NCBI GenBank assembly: GCA_001899685.1
Contig: MKWG01000003.1
Coordinates: forward strand, 248,001 to 312,000
Source of the DNA: Sphingobacteriales bacterium 44-15
Lineage (GTDB): Bacteria; Bacteroidota; Bacteroidia; Chitinophagales; Chitinophagaceae
Direction of reading: 5' to 3'
Length of the DNA: 64,000 bases
This document shows positions 1 to 8,287 of the stretch, one piece after another. The first letter of the stretch is position 1; each line of letters starts with the position of its first letter. The notes under the pieces were generated by a model that worked only from the letters and a program-made list of their open reading frames with translations, did not search any database and was not told the origin of the DNA. Made by a program: the position numbers and the translations under genes.

Positions 1-48
1 TACTTTAATGACTATTAATTACGCATCAGACTTTAATACAACAACGAT

Positions 49-2202
49 ATGTCTCGTGTAAACAGAAGAGAATTCATCCGGATGTCTGCCGGCGCCACTG
101 CCCTGTGGACGCCATTACTGCAGAAAGCGCTTGCCGTGCAGGCGTATAACCGCAACCGTTCTATTAAGGATGTGCAGCATATAGTCATCCTCATGCAGGA
201 AAACCGCTCTTTTGATCACTACTTCGGCGCCATGAAAGGAGTAAGGGGGTTTGGAGACCGGTTTCCTATACCGCTTGAAAGCGGGAAAAGAGCTTTTCAC
301 CAATCCGACGGGAAAAGGATCATTCCCCCTTATCGTGCGGACGGGAAAAAAAGTAATGCGGCGCTCGTTACCGGTACGCCGCATAATTTCCCGGATACAC
401 AGGCAGCCTGGAACCAGGGGAAATATGGTTTCTGGCCTATGTTCAAGACGCCATATTCCATGGCTTATTATACGCGTGAAGAAATCCCATTCCAGTATGC
501 GCTTGCCGAATCATTTACAATATGTGATGCCTATCATTGTTCTGTCGCCACAGGCACTGATCCCAACCGTATCGTGTTTTTTTCCGGTTCAAATTTTGAT
601 CCCGGAAAAAGAGCGGCAGGCATTAACTGCAGGGATACAGATTCGGAACCGGTGAACGACAGGTGCTGGATCACAGGCGCTATGCCGGAACCCGGTTATA
701 CCTATAAATTGAACGGATTCAAATGGCCCACTATACCCGATGTACTGCAGGAGGCAGGTATCAGTTGGCGCATCTACCAGGACCCTAACAACAACTGGAC
801 AGGAGCAATGCATGGTTGTCTCGCATTTGACAGCTTCAGAAATGCAAAGCCGGGCTCGCCTGTCTATGAAAATGGTATGAGACACTGGTCGCTGGATGAC
901 CTTACCAATGATGTGAAGAATAAAACGCTACCGCAGGTAAGCTGGGTGCTTCCATCCCAGGATGATTCTGAGCACCCCGGGGCGCCATCGAGTCCTTACC
1001 GTGCTTCGGATTTTACACATAAAGTATTAACGGCTATCACATCCAACCCGGAAGTATGGGCTAAAACCGTGTTCTTCCTTACGTTTGACGAAAACGATGG
1101 TTTATTTGATCACGCCCCTGCGCCGGCAGTACCGTCATACAATATTGATAATACGCTTGCAGGTAAATCAACGATTGATGTAGCGGGAATGTATTTTCAC
1201 AACGACAAAGGCATGGAAAAGTTCCCGAGCCCTTCCAACCCGAAAGAGCACCGGATATACCAGGATCCCAGGGACACCATATCCGGTAATATACGTCCCT
1301 GGGGATTAGGCCCGCGTGTGCCCATGTATATCATTTCCCCGTGGAGTAAAGGAGGATGGGTGCATTCCGAGGTCGCAGATCATACTTCCGTTGCGCAGTT
1401 CATTGAAAAACGTTTTGGCGTTGTTGTTCCGGCAATCTCTCCCTGGCATCGTGCCATAAGCAGCGATCTCACTGCCGCATTTGATTTTGAAACACCCAAT
1501 GACCCCGTGTTTCCTGATATGCCTGATACTTCACAATATGCAGTGAAGGAAGCGCTGTCAAAAAAACTGCCCAAAGCAGTAGCGCCCGAAGAGCCTTCTC
1601 TGCTATACCAGGAAAAGGGAATGCGCTTTTCAAGAGCGCTCCCTTACCAACTGCATTGCAGCATGCAATACCTGAAAGATCAACGGCGGGTGCAACTGCT
1701 GTTCAACAATGAAGGCAGCAAAGGCGCCGTATACCATGTGTACAATATGCATCGCCTTGAGGCAATACCGCGGCGCTATACCGTGGAAGCAGGCAGATCG
1801 CTTTCTGATGAATGGGAGGTAACTGCGGATGGCGCTTACAACCTGGAAGTATATGGGCCTAATGGGTATTTTCAAAAATTCAGTGGCAACATCAATGCAG
1901 AGGAGCCTTTGATCACCCTGGAATATCATCATAAAAAAGGGCGCCTGACCATCATCATTCACAATAGTACCATGAACCCTGTTGAAGCGGGTATTGTATC
2001 TAACGCGTATGGATATGCGCCATCCGGGCAATTAATTATCCAGGCAGGAAAAACGGAAAAATATAAATACCAACTGGAGGCAAGCGCGCACTGGTACGAC
2101 TTTACAGTTACTGCCGGTAGCGGGTTCTCTCACCGGTTTGCAGGGAGGCTGGAAACAGGTAAGCATAGCACAAGCGATCCGGCAATGGCAACGGAGATTT
2201 AG
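49..2202 (+). CDS. Phosphocholine-specific phospholipase C
   Basis: Exported phospholipase C of the bacterial acid-phosphatase/phosphoesterase superfamily, expected to hydrolyse phosphatidylcholine or sphingomyelin to phosphocholine and a diglyceride or ceramide. The 717-residue product starts with a twin-arginine-like leader (NRREF at residues 5-9, then a short hydrophobic stretch). The family's catalytic block ENRSFDHYFG is at 51-60, and later blocks FDENDGLFDH and PWSKGGWVHSE are present. The region after about residue 500 fits the two small C-terminal beta domains of this family, so length and architecture look complete. The start is an ATG. The gene is monocistronic, followed by 180 bases containing word-like repeats and then a plus-strand oxidoreductase. 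Family assignment is strong; substrate preference is inferred from the family. Confidence 0.93.
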   Translation: MSRVNRREFIRMSAGATALWTPLLQKALAVQAYNRNRSIKDVQHIVILMQENRSFDHYFGAMKGVRGFGDRFPIPLESGKRAFHQSDGKRIIPPYRADGKKSNAALVTGTPHNFPDTQAAWNQGKYGFWPMFKTPYSMAYYTREEIPFQYALAESFTICDAYHCSVATGTDPNRIVFFSGSNFDPGKRAAGINCRDTDSEPVNDRCWITGAMPEPGYTYKLNGFKWPTIPDVLQEAGISWRIYQDPNNNWTGAMHGCLAFDSFRNAKPGSPVYENGMRHWSLDDLTNDVKNKTLPQVSWVLPSQDDSEHPGAPSSPYRASDFTHKVLTAITSNPEVWAKTVFFLTFDENDGLFDHAPAPAVPSYNIDNTLAGKSTIDVAGMYFHNDKGMEKFPSPSNPKEHRIYQDPRDTISGNIRPWGLGPRVPMYIISPWSKGGWVHSEVADHTSVAQFIEKRFGVVVPAISPWHRAISSDLTAAFDFETPNDPVFPDMPDTSQYAVKEALSKKLPKAVAPEEPSLLYQEKGMRFSRALPYQLHCSMQYLKDQRRVQLLFNNEGSKGAVYHVYNMHRLEAIPRRYTVEAGRSLSDEWEVTADGAYNLEVYGPNGYFQKFSGNINAEEPLITLEYHHKKGRLTIIIHNSTMNPVEAGIVSNAYGYAPSGQLIIQAGKTEKYKYQLEASAHWYDFTVTAGSGFSHRFAGRLETGKHSTSDPAMATEI

Positions 2203-2209
2203 AAAACAG

Positions 2210-2280
2210 TGACAAACGATAGACGATAGAGGATAAACTCCTTTGTGAAACTTCGTGCGTCGTGTCTTTGTGGTTCAAAA
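2210..2280. repeat. Composite intergenic repeat words after phospholipase C gene
   Basis: Two repeat words lie end to end. At 2210-2232 is a GTGAAACG-type word (GTGACAAACGATAGACG), matching the copy at 56615-56640. At 2239-2280 is a CTTCGTGC...CTTTGTGGTTCAAA word, matching 58919-58960. Neither encodes anything recognisable. Confidence 0.6.
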
Positions 2281-2382
2281 CAATCAATCATGCCTGTTAA
2301 CAAATGATCAGGGCAATTCTCACCGGAGGTCTATTATTTTAAAGTAAATTCGGCATTGATTAATAATTTTTAAAACAGCGTA

Positions 2383-3510
2383 ATGAAAGGACAATTATTC
2401 AACAGAAGACGATTTATTGCAGACGGATCAAAAGCGGTTGCAGGCATTACCCTGCTATCTTCCTTAACTAACAATACCTGGGCTTATACCCGTAAACCGC
2501 CGAGGATCAGGTTTTCCGTTATCAGTATTAATCATCCGCATATCTATGGTATGATAGAGTCCGTAATAAAAGGAGGAGGTGAATTGGTATCCGTTTACGC
2601 AAAAGAGCCTGAACTGGTCGTGGCATTTTCAAAAAAGTACCCCCAGGCAAAACCGGCCCGCACGTATAAGGAAATACTTGAAGACCATTCCATACAACTG
2701 GTGCTGAGCTCCGGTATACCGGCAGACAGGGCGCCATTGGGCATAGAAGTAATGCAGCATGGCAAGGACTTCCTGGTAGATAAACCCGGCATCACAACTT
2801 TGGAACAGTTGGCCGAGGTACGACGCGTGCAGAAAGAAACCCGTCGTTCCTATACCATTTTCATCGAGCGGCTGGAGAGCAGCACTATTCCAAAAGCAGG
2901 GGCGCTGATCAAAGCGGGAGCGATCGGAAAGGTGATCCAGACCATCGGCCTTGGACCGCACCGTATTAACCCGCAGAGCCGGCCGGCATGGTTTTTTGAT
3001 AAAAAATATTTTGGCGGTGTTATTACAGATCTTGCCTCCCATCAGTTTGATCAGTTCATTTATTTTACCGGGTCTACAGAAGTTGAAATTATAGCCGCCC
3101 AGGTGGGTAACCTGAATCATCCGCAGTATCCCGCCTTCGAAGATTTCGGAGATGTAATGCTTAAGGGAGATAAGGGCACAGGATACATACGCGTGGATTG
3201 GTTTTCACCTGATGGGTTAAAATCATTTGGCGATGGCCGGCAGACGATTCTGGGCACTGAGGGATATATTGAATTGCGCAAAACAGTTGATCTCTCCGGG
3301 CGGCAGGGCGGAGATCATCTTTTCCTGGTGAACCAGAAAGAGAACCTGTATATTGACTGCAGCAAAGAGCCGTTGCTGTTCAGTGAGCGGTTTGTAAATG
3401 ATATCCTAAACCGTACCGAAACGGCTATTAAGCAGGAAGAAGTTTTTCTGGCAGCAGAGTTGGGACTGAAAGCCCAGGCGAAAGCAACGGAATTGAAGCT
3501 GAAGGGATAG
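2383..3510 (+). CDS. Exported Gfo/Idh/MocA-family oxidoreductase
   Basis: NAD(P)-dependent sugar oxidoreductase of the Gfo/Idh/MocA family, 375 residues, near usual length. A twin-arginine-type leader is visible (NRRRFI at 7-12 followed by a hydrophobic stretch to about 33), which suggests export already folded with its cofactor. The catalytic lysine motif appears as DKPG at 133-136 (EKP in most members), and the C-terminal alpha/beta domain carries D216 and H220 in the block ITDLASHQFDQF. The usual glycine-rich GxGxxG of the Rossmann fold is not recognisable: the first strand reads FSVISINHPHIYG. Family members oxidise or epimerise sugars and polyols, and some exported ones act on 3-keto sugars. 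The substrate here is unknown. It is convergent with the FAD oxidoreductase gene ending at 3665. Confidence 0.88.
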   Translation: MKGQLFNRRRFIADGSKAVAGITLLSSLTNNTWAYTRKPPRIRFSVISINHPHIYGMIESVIKGGGELVSVYAKEPELVVAFSKKYPQAKPARTYKEILEDHSIQLVLSSGIPADRAPLGIEVMQHGKDFLVDKPGITTLEQLAEVRRVQKETRRSYTIFIERLESSTIPKAGALIKAGAIGKVIQTIGLGPHRINPQSRPAWFFDKKYFGGVITDLASHQFDQFIYFTGSTEVEIIAAQVGNLNHPQYPAFEDFGDVMLKGDKGTGYIRVDWFSPDGLKSFGDGRQTILGTEGYIELRKTVDLSGRQGGDHLFLVNQKENLYIDCSKEPLLFSERFVNDILNRTETAIKQEEVFLAAELGLKAQAKATELKLKG

Positions 3511-3519
3511 CGGGAAGAA

Positions 3520-3664
3520 TTTTTCACGCAAAGCGCGCAGAGGAGCAACGGCGCAAAGAAATACCGTAGCGATCTCTGCACCGCTGCTATCGCTGCGAGA
3601 AATCGTGTGTCACGCAAAGGAGCAAAACAGAAAGCTGAAGGCTGATAGCTCATAGCTGCCAGCC
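3520..3664. repeat. Composite repeat words between convergent genes
   Basis: This intergenic stretch contains TTCACGCAAAG...GCGCAAAG words at 3520-3561 and 3609-3631, then a GCTGATAGCTCATAGCTG word at 3631-3664 that abuts the stop codon of the minus-strand gene ending at 3665. Related words recur at 58875-59040 and at 40064-40129 and 58182-58213. No gene is seen here. Confidence 0.6.
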
Positions 3665-5392
3665 TTATCCCCTGTATATTTCTTCCGGCCACTGCGTGGC
3701 TATCCCCTGCGAACGGATAAATTGCTGAAAATCCTCTAATGTTTTCCTGTTTGCCCTTACGGCGTGCGGTTGCATTTTTTTTGTGAGTGAATAAGCGATA
3801 AGCATTCCGGCAGATTCTCCAATGTTCCATTCTACAGGATGTAGCCGATAGCAACCGTTGGTAATATGAGTAGTACCGATATTTTTATTTGCCGGTATCA
3901 GGTTTTGCACACGTTGCGGTAAAAGTGCACCTAATGGTATCTGGAAAGGCAGGGAACCAAAATCAATATAGTTGTTGCCGCCGGTGCCGGGATGAAGATC
4001 AATATGATAATACCCTGTTCCCACACTATCAAAAAAGTCTGCAGCTTTAGTGCCGTTCTTGCTTCCCGCAACAAGTTCCCTGTTTTCTTTGCCTACATGT
4101 TCTTCAAGCACCCTAAATACAGGATTAATGCGCCGGGACTCACGTATATAGGGATATTTCGCCAAACCATCTGTGGTACCCAGCACATCAGGTCTTAAAC
4201 GGAGCCCGGGCCATCCCTGTCCACCGTCGGCGCGGGGCGCTTCGGTTTGCAACCAGTAAAAAAGAGACAGGCTTAATTGTTTACCCTGTTCCACAAAACG
4301 ATTAAAATCGCTTTCGTTCGCATCAATAATATTATGAAGGAAATAGTCATTCTGCGGCCAGTTTACAATAGTGATATCCCCTCTGTAGAATCCTGCGTCA
4401 AAATTATTCTTATCAATGATCCTGCGATAGTTCCATAAATTAAGTGCTTTATCAGTAGGCTTCCCCGTTGGGTCAAACCCCAGTGCTTTGGGTTGCAGTG
4501 TGGAAGGGCTGGAATAATACAATGATAATAGTTTCCCTGGCCATGCAGGCGCCATAGCCGGTATAAGCTTCTGCCAGAATTCATAATCTTTTGGCCTATC
4601 AATAATATGATTTTCACCCGGTAAATAATCCATGGCAAAACAACAGGTAAAGGCCTGGTTATTGCTTGGATCTGCTTTTTCGGATGCATGCAGCTCATGC
4701 GTATCCCTCCGGGATTCTGCTCCGGTCACATACTCTGTTTGCGTCAGTGGTAACAGATCACCGAGCTCGGTGGCATCAATAAAGTAGGGAGCGCTGAGCA
4801 CAATTTCATTTCCTGTTTGCAGGCAGCGCGCTTTCAGTGCCTTTACTTTATCGCCACTGGTATCGGCGCTTATTATCTTATGCTGTAATAGCAGGGTCAG
4901 TTTGCCGGCACCCAGGTAAGACGAGAGCATATTATACAATACGGCTACTGCTACCCGCGGCTCGTGACATAATCTTGAAACGGCGCCGGAACCCGGGTTA
5001 AGGTTTTTAGCTGCTTTAGCAGTATCTGTAAGCGGGTAATTACGGATATAATATTCCCGGATAGCTATCCGTAAATCGAGGTACGATCTCGTTGCTCCAA
5101 AAGATTCAATCCAGGGATGTTCATCGGGGCAACTCACTCCCTGCTGGGTAAGCTGACCTCCTATCCAGTCTGTTTCCTCAGTCATGATCACATGCAAACC
5201 ATTGCGTAAAGCCGCAATAGCAGCAGCACAGCCACCCATACCGCCACCGGCTATCATTATATCGGCTATCTTTTCATTAGTCGCTTCATTTTTATTGAGG
5301 TTACTGGCAATAAGTGGCGCACTGAAAGAAGGTGAAGCAATAATAGCGCTACTGCTTATACTTAATGACCTGATAAAATTTCTTCTTTTCAC
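3665..5392 (-). CDS. Exported FAD-dependent oxidoreductase
   Basis: FAD-dependent oxidoreductase of the FAD_oxidored type, 575 residues. The leader has a twin-arginine-like motif (KRRNFI at 2-7) and hydrophobic core to about residue 25. The dinucleotide-binding glycine motif is GGGMGG at 49-54 and a second conserved block, GTTHITNGCYRLHP, lies near the C terminus. Homologues in polysaccharide loci are often labelled xanthan lyase, but no lyase fold is visible. The start codon is GTG, with no in-frame ATG at the leader. It is the last gene of locus 1, 76 bases after the Rpn gene. Substrate and electron acceptor are unknown; with the two related genes upstream it probably oxidises a sugar or polyol outside the cytoplasm. 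Confidence 0.85.
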   Translation of the reverse strand: MKRRNFIRSLSISSSAIIASPSFSAPLIASNLNKNEATNEKIADIMIAGGGMGGCAAAIAALRNGLHVIMTEETDWIGGQLTQQGVSCPDEHPWIESFGATRSYLDLRIAIREYYIRNYPLTDTAKAAKNLNPGSGAVSRLCHEPRVAVAVLYNMLSSYLGAGKLTLLLQHKIISADTSGDKVKALKARCLQTGNEIVLSAPYFIDATELGDLLPLTQTEYVTGAESRRDTHELHASEKADPSNNQAFTCCFAMDYLPGENHIIDRPKDYEFWQKLIPAMAPAWPGKLLSLYYSSPSTLQPKALGFDPTGKPTDKALNLWNYRRIIDKNNFDAGFYRGDITIVNWPQNDYFLHNIIDANESDFNRFVEQGKQLSLSLFYWLQTEAPRADGGQGWPGLRLRPDVLGTTDGLAKYPYIRESRRINPVFRVLEEHVGKENRELVAGSKNGTKAADFFDSVGTGYYHIDLHPGTGGNNYIDFGSLPFQIPLGALLPQRVQNLIPANKNIGTTHITNGCYRLHPVEWNIGESAGMLIAYSLTKKMQPHAVRANRKTLEDFQQFIRSQGIATQWPEEIYRG

Positions 5393-5468
5393 AATTGATA
5401 AGAAACAACTTTAACCAACAATATCTGTAGCTGAATACTAACAGTTTTTCATATACTGTGTTGGAACC

Positions 5469-6518
5469 TTATTTTTTCTTTTTTAATGAGAGACGCAATT
5501 TTTTTACATAATCTACGGATACTCCGGCTATATCTGATATCTGGGCATCTGTAAATCCAGGTCTGCTGATAAGTTTTTTCACTACTTCATGACTTTTTTG
5601 TTCTACTCCCTTCTCCATACCTTTTTTTTCCGAAATCTTTGCTTTTTCTGCCGCAATTTTTACCTCTTCTTTCGCAATCTTTGCCTCTTCTTTTGCAGTC
5701 TTTGCCTCTTCTTTCGCAATCTTTGTCTCTTCTTTCGCGGTCTTTGCCTCTTCTTTCGCGGTCTTGATTTTTTCTTTCGCGGTCTCCCTTACCGCATAAT
5801 CAGTCCATTTATCTAAAAGGGCTTTTTCGTATAGCATATATTCCGTTTTTTTTAAGTTAGCTACTTCAGCTATATCAAACAATTTCTGAAATATCTTCTT
5901 GTGTAAAATTACAGGAATTTTTTCCATTTTTGCCATGTTGCGCAGCACGTACATCCATCGTTCAAGGTCAGTCTTTATGTCTTTTTCTTCTATGTTAAAA
6001 TTAGGCAACTCTAAAAAAATAAATCCCAGTTTGTTGTAAAAAGTTTGACCGGTTTCTTCCTCTGCCAGTCGCACCCGGTGCAGGTATTTTCCAGGCTGAA
6101 CATTCTCAAAGTTAAAATCCATTACAGCGATCAGATACACTTCTTTTAACTCAAAATCCCAGTTCTTTTTACCTTTTGGTCCCTGCTCGTATAATTTGCT
6201 CGCAGTGTAAAAAACAGCCCTGTCGGTAAAGAACTTCTGATCGGCTCTCTGTACCTCAATAATAAAAATTTCTCCGTCTTTCCCTGTGCAGATAAGGTCA
6301 AAAATGGTTTTGCGGTAATGCTGAACCGGACCATTATTTTCCTGCGGGTTATATACCAGGTCTTTTATTACCTTGCGTCCTTTAAATAATTCATTCAGGA
6401 AGGCAATCAGTAAGTCTTTATTAGGCTCAGATCCAAAGATCCTTTTGAAACCGAAATCGGTGAGCGGATCAATAAAACGGCCAATAAGCGGTGCGGTGTT
6501 TTTGCGGGTGTTTTTCAT
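5469..6518 (-). CDS. Rpn-family recombination-promoting nuclease / putative transposase (PD-(D/E)XK)
   Basis: 349-residue cytoplasmic protein of the Rpn (RpnA-like) family. The N-terminal signature TDFGFKRIFG is at 20-29 and the PD-(D/E)XK nuclease core is recognisable as FDLICTGKDGEIFIIEVQ, with D74, E88 and Q90 as likely catalytic positions. Residues 248-298 form a lysine/glutamate-rich coiled coil made of heptads of the AKEEAKT type, encoded by 21-base tandem repeats (5663-5788). A small helical tail follows. Family members cleave DNA and promote RecA-independent recombination, and are often found as mobile or multi-copy genes. It sits inside locus 1 between two oxidoreductase genes (62 and 76 bases away), with no terminal inverted repeats seen. 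A frameshifted relative lies at 22588-22650. Confidence 0.9.
   Translation of the reverse strand: MKNTRKNTAPLIGRFIDPLTDFGFKRIFGSEPNKDLLIAFLNELFKGRKVIKDLVYNPQENNGPVQHYRKTIFDLICTGKDGEIFIIEVQRADQKFFTDRAVFYTASKLYEQGPKGKKNWDFELKEVYLIAVMDFNFENVQPGKYLHRVRLAEEETGQTFYNKLGFIFLELPNFNIEEKDIKTDLERWMYVLRNMAKMEKIPVILHKKIFQKLFDIAEVANLKKTEYMLYEKALLDKWTDYAVRETAKEKIKTAKEEAKTAKEETKIAKEEAKTAKEEAKIAKEEVKIAAEKAKISEKKGMEKGVEQKSHEVVKKLISRPGFTDAQISDIAGVSVDYVKKLRLSLKKKK
5663..5788 (-). repeat. 21-base tandem repeat encoding coiled-coil heptads
   Basis: Six contiguous 21-base units lie inside the Rpn gene, with boundaries at 5663, 5684, 5705, 5726, 5747 and 5768. The first five differ by only a few bases; the sixth is more diverged. 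Each unit encodes one heptad of the AKEEAKT type. Confidence 0.9.
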
Positions 6519-6580
6519 AAACCAAAGATAATATAAAAGTGATCAGGCTGATTATACCTCAATCAACAACGCATTTCATA

Positions 6581-8251
6581 TCATTCAAGCCGCTGATCCT
6601 GCTTTAACAACTGTTTTTTCAGCTCGTCATAATTTACTTTCTGCACACTTACGCGGTTATCTATAGCAGTGGCTGCAGCAGTGGCTGCCGATTCTGCAAG
6701 GATCATAAATACAGGTTCCATACGGATAGAACCGTAAGCAACATGCGAGCTTGACAGGCAAACCGGCACCAGCAGATTCTCACATTCATTTTCTTTTGGA
6801 AGAACAGACCTGTAAGATATGCTGTACGGTTTGGAAACATGCACACCAAAGTCACCTTCATTTTGCACATAACCTTCCGGCGTGACATATCGCTGAATAT
6901 TGTGAGAGTCTAATGTATACGAGCCCATTCCGATGGAATCCGTAACTGCGTTAGTTCCCAAAATTTCATGCTCTGTCATTACCGAGTGCCCTACCATCCT
7001 GCGGGCCTCCCTTACATATAACTGGTGAGGCCAGTTATCATTATCCGTAAACTCATCTTTTGCAAGACCCCATATATTAAATTCATCCTGCACTTCGCGG
7101 GGTATACGCGGGTCAGTGGCTATAAAATACATCAGCCCTTTCTGGTAGGTTTTATGTTCTTCAATAATTTGTTGCCGCAAACGGTAAGATGCATCCGGGT
7201 ATGCATAGTTCATCCCTATATTGTCGGTGCTGAATGGGCCGTGGTTATTGGTATCTGTTTTCAGGTTAGGTATCGGGTCAAACTTTTGAAAAAGCTCATC
7301 CCATCCTGCGTTAAATACCCGCACTAATAATTCATACTGGTAGGGGTCATAGCCTACAGGCTTTGAGTATGGCACTTTGTTTTCAGAATGCTTTGATAAG
7401 CACATGCGATAGCAATAAGCCTGTACTTTTTTATCACCTGCGCCATTAATTCCGGGGGGATTCGATGAAATGCGGGGTAATAATCCGCTCGAAGGGTTGC
7501 CGGGTATTTTGTATGGATCAATATTCTTCTTAAAATGATGCCCGTGATGAAATACCCCGGTGATCACTCCTCCCCATTTCTCATTATACTCACTGGCAGC
7601 TTCACGCCCTACAACATATTTTACTTTAGCTGCTGCCATCAGGTCGCCTTCATACGTGGCATCAATGAACATCTTCCCGGCATAAACATTCCCGCTTAAC
7701 GTTTTAAAAGAAGTGATCCTGCTGTTCTTCATCTCTACTCCTTTTTGACGATCCAGCCATTCATTGCGTAATACCTGTATATTATTCTCCTTCACAAAAT
7801 CTTCAAACACTTTTTCCGCTGCATGCGGCTCAAAGATCCACATAGTCCTGTTCTCACCGTCTACAGCCGGTGTGCCCTGTCCTTTATTCCCGTAAGCATC
7901 CTTCCTCTGCCACTTCCAGGATTCCTGACGATCGTAATGCAGGTAGATGCGATGGTAAAACTCCCTGGCTAATCCTCCGATCACTGTTTTATTGCCGGTG
8001 TCAGTAAACCCCAGCCCTCCCGATGTCATCCCGCCGAGGTGCTTATCAGGTGAAACTATAATTACCGATTTTCCCATTCTCTTTGCCTGCACTGCCGCGG
8101 TAACGGCTGCCGCTGTGCCTCCGTAAATGACAATATCAGCATTGTAATTTTTTTTATTGCCCGGCGATGTAAATGCCAGCGCAGGAACTCCTGCGGACAC
8201 AGCCACGCCGCTGCCGACGGTGAGCGATTTTATAAAGCTTCTTCTTTTCAT
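6581..8251 (-). CDS. Exported FAD-dependent oxidoreductase
   Basis: FAD-dependent oxidoreductase of 556 residues in the same broad family as its two neighbours. It has a twin-arginine-like leader (KRRSFI at 2-7, hydrophobic to about 27). The FAD-binding loop is YGGTAAAV around 43-50, followed by HLGGMTSGGLG at 71-81. A central FIDATYEGDLMAAA block and a C-terminal LLVPVCLSSSHVAYGSIRMEP block are shared with the paralogues at 8288-9910 and 47639-49261. ATG start. It is 36 bases downstream of the paralogue at 8288-9910, so co-transcription is likely. The substrate is unknown; oxidation of a sugar or polyol in the periplasm is an inference from the signal peptide and the susCD context. Confidence 0.87.
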   Translation of the reverse strand: MKRRSFIKSLTVGSGVAVSAGVPALAFTSPGNKKNYNADIVIYGGTAAAVTAAVQAKRMGKSVIIVSPDKHLGGMTSGGLGFTDTGNKTVIGGLAREFYHRIYLHYDRQESWKWQRKDAYGNKGQGTPAVDGENRTMWIFEPHAAEKVFEDFVKENNIQVLRNEWLDRQKGVEMKNSRITSFKTLSGNVYAGKMFIDATYEGDLMAAAKVKYVVGREAASEYNEKWGGVITGVFHHGHHFKKNIDPYKIPGNPSSGLLPRISSNPPGINGAGDKKVQAYCYRMCLSKHSENKVPYSKPVGYDPYQYELLVRVFNAGWDELFQKFDPIPNLKTDTNNHGPFSTDNIGMNYAYPDASYRLRQQIIEEHKTYQKGLMYFIATDPRIPREVQDEFNIWGLAKDEFTDNDNWPHQLYVREARRMVGHSVMTEHEILGTNAVTDSIGMGSYTLDSHNIQRYVTPEGYVQNEGDFGVHVSKPYSISYRSVLPKENECENLLVPVCLSSSHVAYGSIRMEPVFMILAESAATAAATAIDNRVSVQKVNYDELKKQLLKQDQRLE

Positions 8252-8287
8252 GTTCTGCTGAATTTTAAAATTGATTTACAGGAAAGG

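Noticed and set aside
5589-5816. Plus-strand frame rich in Phe, Leu and Arg
   Set aside because: It is the antisense reading of the 21-base coiled-coil repeat in the Rpn gene.
5469-6518. Complete insertion sequence around the Rpn gene
   Set aside because: No terminal inverted repeats or target duplication were found at its borders.
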